Below, piece by piece: positions 5,301 through 6,481 of a DNA stretch of 6,481 nt. Position 1 is the first letter of the stretch, and each line of letters starts with the position of its first letter. The translations under genes and the position numbers were made by a program. Origin of the DNA: an uncultured Eubacteriales bacterium (GTDB lineage: Bacteria > Bacillota > Clostridia > Peptostreptococcales > Anaerovoracaceae); contig CADBSP010000231.1 of NCBI GenBank assembly GCA_902797405.1, forward strand, positions 1-6,481. The letters run 5' to 3'. Under the pieces are notes generated by a model. The model was not told the origin of the DNA, made no database searches, and saw only the letters and a program-made list of their open reading frames with translations.

Positions 5301-6305
5301 TTATTTACGCTTATCTCGATAGTTGTAATTGTAGTAGAGAAGCCCGGCAACAACGAGGGTGCAACCAATTAGTTCCCATAGCGTTGGCATCTGGCTTAGA
5401 AGCAGAAGCGCAAACGTAATTGAAAAGACTGAGTCGGCTGTTTCCCAGGCAGAAACGTAAACAGAATCCAGGTGACCGATACAGAGATTCAGTACCGCGT
5501 GAGAACCGATTTGACAAAGAAGCGCCATCAAAACCAACAGCAGATAGTCTTTGGCCGGATATCCCGTAAACGGAGTTCCTGTGACTATCATTGCCATCGC
5601 AAAGCTGAACCAGCAGGCGAAGAACAGGATGAACACGTACACTCTTCCAGAAATTTTATTCATCACCTTCTCTCCTATGGAGAAATAAATCCCCATGAAG
5701 AGTGCTGCCAGAATTCCATTTATATCGCCTATCAGGTGCCCCTCCGGAAGGTTATCAAAATCCATACCGGCGGTCAGATAAGCGCCTAAAAGCGCAACCA
5801 AAATACCGATGATTTGATTCTTGTTTATCTTCTTTTTGTATATCGCAACGCTAATCAACACAACAACCAAGGGATGAAGCGAAGCGAAGATGGATGCGCT
5901 GGCGATACTTGTCATTTTTACTGCATTGAACCAGCATGTAAAATGAGCAAAAAGAAAAAATCCTGCAGCAATAGTAAGTAAAAGATCCTTTTTGCCTGGA
6001 GCATTTGTTTCCTGATTATCTTTAAGCAATATGTTTGAATCCCTGCTTTGTTGCACGCCTTGGCTTATTGTCGATGAAGAATTTCTTCCGGAAAAAAGTA
6101 TCGACTTTAGCTCATCCAAATCGTGAAGAAAAACAGGAATAGCGAAAAAAGGAAGGCTAAATGTAAGTCGCCAAAAACCGATGGCTATGGGCGATGCAGT
6201 AATTGCTTTGCCCAAAGTACCGGAAGTTGCGCCAAGCATAACCGCTATTACAACGAGTATGCGCGCATACTTGGATATGAAATTCGAAGAGCCTTTATTA
6301 TCCAT
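5301..6305 (-). CDS. EamA/DMT-superfamily transporter
   Basis: Inner-membrane drug/metabolite transporter family protein, 334 residues, within the usual 280-340. About ten hydrophobic helices can be placed at 13-33, 41-60, 107-128, 133-155, 163-180, 192-213, 220-243, 254-273, 279-303 and 308-327, forming the two five-helix EamA repeats (about 13-178 and 193-327). LGATSGTLGKA in helix 1, the FWRL before helix 2 and GALLGAYL-like LVALLGAYLTAGMDF closing repeat one are family-typical. Odd point: the loop between helices 2 and 3 carries a polar insert of about 40 residues (66-106) rich in Ser, Gln and Asn. The C-terminus is basic (NYRDKRK). Start is ATG 6305, with AGGAAA 9 nt upstream. Family members export amino acids, metabolites or toxic compounds; the substrate here cannot be told. 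Its promoter should lie in or beyond the repeat array at 6320-6481. Confidence 0.85.
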   Translation of the reverse strand: MDNKGSSNFISKYARILVVIAVMLGATSGTLGKAITASPIAIGFWRLTFSLPFFAIPVFLHDLDELKSILFSGRNSSSTISQGVQQSRDSNILLKDNQETNAPGKKDLLLTIAAGFFLFAHFTCWFNAVKMTSIASASIFASLHPLVVVLISVAIYKKKINKNQIIGILVALLGAYLTAGMDFDNLPEGHLIGDINGILAALFMGIYFSIGEKVMNKISGRVYVFILFFACWFSFAMAMIVTGTPFTGYPAKDYLLLVLMALLCQIGSHAVLNLCIGHLDSVYVSAWETADSVFSITFALLLLSQMPTLWELIGCTLVVAGLLYYNYNYRDKRK

Positions 6306-6314
6306 TGCGTATTA

Positions 6315-6320
6315 TTTCCT
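6315..6320 (-). promoter_or_regulatory. Ribosome binding site of the transporter gene, abutting the repeat array
   Basis: AGGAAA on the minus strand, 9 nt before ATG 6305. It directly follows the last ATCGAT of the array (ATCGATAGGAAA), and another array unit reads ATCGATAGGTAATCG (complement of 6391-6405), so this site appears to be derived from a repeat unit. Confidence 0.6.
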
Positions 6321-6481
6321 ATCGATTATCTATCGATTTTTTATCGATTTTTTATCTATTCTTTATCGGATCATCTATCGATTATTTTATCGATTACCTA
6401 TCGATTATTTTATCGATCATCTATCAATTACTTTATCGATCATCTATCAATTACTTTATCGATCATCTATCAATTACTTTA
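6320..6481. repeat. Phased heptamer array (TATCGAT/TATCAAT, 11-12 bp spacing)
   Basis: Heptamers of the form TATCGAT or a one- or two-base variant start at 6320, 6331, 6342, 6353, 6364, 6376, 6388, 6399, 6411, 6422, 6434, 6445, 6457 and 6468: fourteen units with spacings of only 11 or 12 bp. The distal part is three identical 23-bp copies (6411-6433, 6434-6456, 6457-6479), each made of one TATCGAT and one TATCAAT, and a fourth begins at 6480. Units near the gene are more diverged (TATCTAT 6353, TATCGGA 6364). The array reaches the window edge and probably continues. Confidence 0.92.

Noticed and set aside
6320..6481. CRISPR array, plasmid iterons or DnaA-box cluster
   Set aside because: Units of 11-12 bp leave no room for spacers; there is no replication initiator gene nearby; TATCGAT does not match TTATCCACA well.

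Overview
The window looks like chromosomal DNA from a low-GC Gram-positive anaerobe, most likely a member of the Clostridia. The evidence is the moderate GC of the housekeeping genes (27-28 G+C per 60 bases in two stretches I counted), strong purine-rich ribosome binding sites, and protein sequences of clostridial style. This placement is inference; there is no rRNA or other marker gene. I saw no tRNA, rRNA, CRISPR array, intact insertion sequence or known riboswitch.

Layout from left to right. Positions 1-36 (minus) probably hold the first codons of a gene running off the left edge. Positions 55-545 are AT-rich and carry no convincing gene, but contain a 61-bp tandem duplication. A good sigma-A type promoter (546-574) drives a 334-residue plus-strand protein (644-1648) that ends in a PD-(D/E)XK nuclease-like domain and has a low-complexity, repeat-bearing linker. 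This gene is more AT-rich than its neighbours and is the accessory-looking item. The convergent gap 1649-2158 holds spaced direct repeats, a nested 79-bp palindrome and a block of about 70% GC with an 11-bp period.

Three minus-strand genes follow: an M17 leucyl aminopeptidase (2159-3619), enolase (3805-5100) and a ten-helix EamA/DMT-family exporter (5301-6305). They share a strand, but gaps of 185 and 200 bp with their own promoter-like and hairpin elements suggest separate transcripts rather than a tight operon. Peptide turnover and glycolysis are housekeeping roles; the transporter's substrate is unknown. Upstream of the transporter, an array of TATCGAT/TATCAAT heptamers at strict 11-12 bp spacing runs to the right edge.

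The common thread is that every gap between genes carries short or medium direct repeats (61, 66, 11, 13-14 and 11-12 bp periods), and the accessory gene also has a 36-bp in-frame duplication. The genes themselves are mostly ordinary. The intergenic repeat arrays and the diverged nuclease-like protein are the parts worth a second look.
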